DNA of 7,238 bases from an uncultured Eubacteriales bacterium. Lineage in GTDB: Bacteria > Bacillota > Clostridia > Christensenellales > Borkfalkiaceae. How positions within the stretch are numbered: the stretch's first letter is position 1; each line of letters starts with the position of its first letter. This document shows positions 7,065 through 7,238 of this stretch, in pieces. Location of the stretch: NCBI GenBank assembly GCA_905211955.1, contig CAJMCT010000050.1, forward strand, positions 1 to 7,238, written 5' to 3'. The notes under the pieces were generated by a model, which searched no databases, had not been told where the DNA came from, and saw nothing but the letters and a program-made list of their open reading frames with translations. The position numbers and the translations under genes are program-made.

Positions 7065-7093
7065 ATTTTAACAGTATTTTTCCTTTATGTCAA
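7065..7093 (-). promoter_or_regulatory. Sigma-A type promoter of the ATPase/zinc-ribbon operon
   Basis: On the minus strand a perfect TTGACA (7088-7093) is followed after 17 bases by TAAAAT (7065-7070, five of six consensus bases), preceded by TGT as an extended -10. Transcription should start near 7058, leaving a leader of about 37 bases that includes the GAGGT ribosome binding site (7029-7033). It has the same layout as the promoter at 2554-2582. A palindrome overlaps the -35 box. Confidence 0.78.
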
Positions 7094-7101
7094 TACGTAT
7101 T
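7092..7101. promoter_or_regulatory. 10-bp palindrome overlapping the -35 box (possible operator)
   Basis: AATACGTATT is a perfect palindrome that begins inside the -35 hexamer of the ATPase operon promoter and extends upstream. A repressor bound here would block RNA polymerase. A 10-bp AT-rich palindrome can arise by chance and no second copy was seen, so this is tentative. Confidence 0.25.
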
Positions 7102-7238
7102 TCCAAAATCGTGCCGATATTTGCCGTTTTTTAACTATAAAAAGTTAAATTTGTGGGTTTTAACCAAAATTACAAATTGCACTTTGCTTTTAGGCTTGCG
7201 ATTCCTACCCGATGGGGTCCCTTTTTCAAATAGCAAAA
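7102..7238. other. Upstream region without a recognised gene; contains an AT-rich inverted repeat
   Basis: No complete gene, tRNA or repeat family is recognised here. An inverted repeat has arms AATTTGT (7148-7154) and ACAAATT (7172-7178), extended inward by TTTT/AAAA around a small loop. On the minus strand it is followed by a short T run at 7140-7144, so it could be a weak terminator for a gene entering from the right. A minus-strand frame is open from the edge at 7238 to a TAA at 7170-7172 (22 residues, including KKGPHRVGIA) and could be the tail of such a gene, but it is too short to judge. Confidence 0.3.

Noticed and set aside
7037..7065. Alternative promoter TTGACG, 17 bases, TATAAA for the ATPase operon
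   Set aside because: The hexamers and spacing are good, but transcription would start near 7030, inside the GAGGT ribosome binding site, so the upstream promoter (7065-7093) fits better. It might still produce a minor transcript.
7190..7225. Possible tRNA-like or terminator-like element with ACCC/GGGT arms
   Set aside because: The stem is only four base pairs, no anticodon or T-arm pattern can be built, and the following T run is short.
1..7238. CRISPR array, insertion sequence, integrase or attachment site
   Set aside because: No regularly spaced repeats, transposase-like proteins, terminal inverted repeats or integrase motifs were seen; the only substantial repeat is the coding duplication in the zinc-ribbon protein.

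Overview
The window looks like an AT-rich, Gram-positive-type bacterial genome, most likely a Clostridia-like member of the Bacillota. This rests on the base composition, consensus sigma-A type promoters with TGn-extended -10 boxes, AGG-type Shine-Dalgarno sites and compact gene packing. The assignment is an inference; no taxonomic marker is present. All five recognisable genes lie on the minus strand, so transcription runs from the right end of the window to the left. They form two transcription units separated by a factor-independent terminator and a new promoter.

Unit 1 (7093 down to 2621) has a near-consensus promoter (7065-7093) and two genes 3 bp apart. The first (5180-7021) encodes a membrane-anchored AAA+ ATPase of the McrB/dynein-related (AAA_5) type: about five N-terminal membrane segments, a charged linker, then a complete ATPase core. 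The second (2663-5176) encodes an 837-residue protein of unrecognised overall family. Its N-terminal third resembles the DUF2357 domain known from McrBC-like systems. A four-cysteine zinc ribbon sits in the middle, and a duplicated domain of about 145 residues ends the protein (83 of 144 positions identical, no gaps). No nuclease motif is visible. The pair is the most interesting part of the window: a motor ATPase fixed to the membrane with one large adaptor- or effector-like partner, possibly a McrBC-derived conflict or stress system with no recognisable endonuclease. A perfect 18-bp palindrome with T-tracts on both sides closes the unit.

Unit 2 (2582 down to position 1, continuing beyond the window) starts from an excellent extended -10 promoter (2554-2582). 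It encodes a small PglC-type undecaprenyl-phosphate sugar-1-phosphate transferase, a polysaccharide ABC-2 exporter permease (Wzm/TagG-like), and its ATPase with a Wzt-type C-terminal extension, which the window edge cuts off. Together these would start a lipid-linked surface glycan on the cytoplasmic face and export it. The glycosyltransferases that extend the glycan are not in the window and may lie further downstream.

The right end (7102-7238) holds no recognisable gene. It contains an AT-rich inverted repeat and a short open minus-strand frame that may be the tail of something beyond the edge. No tRNA, rRNA, CRISPR array, insertion sequence or integrase was seen.
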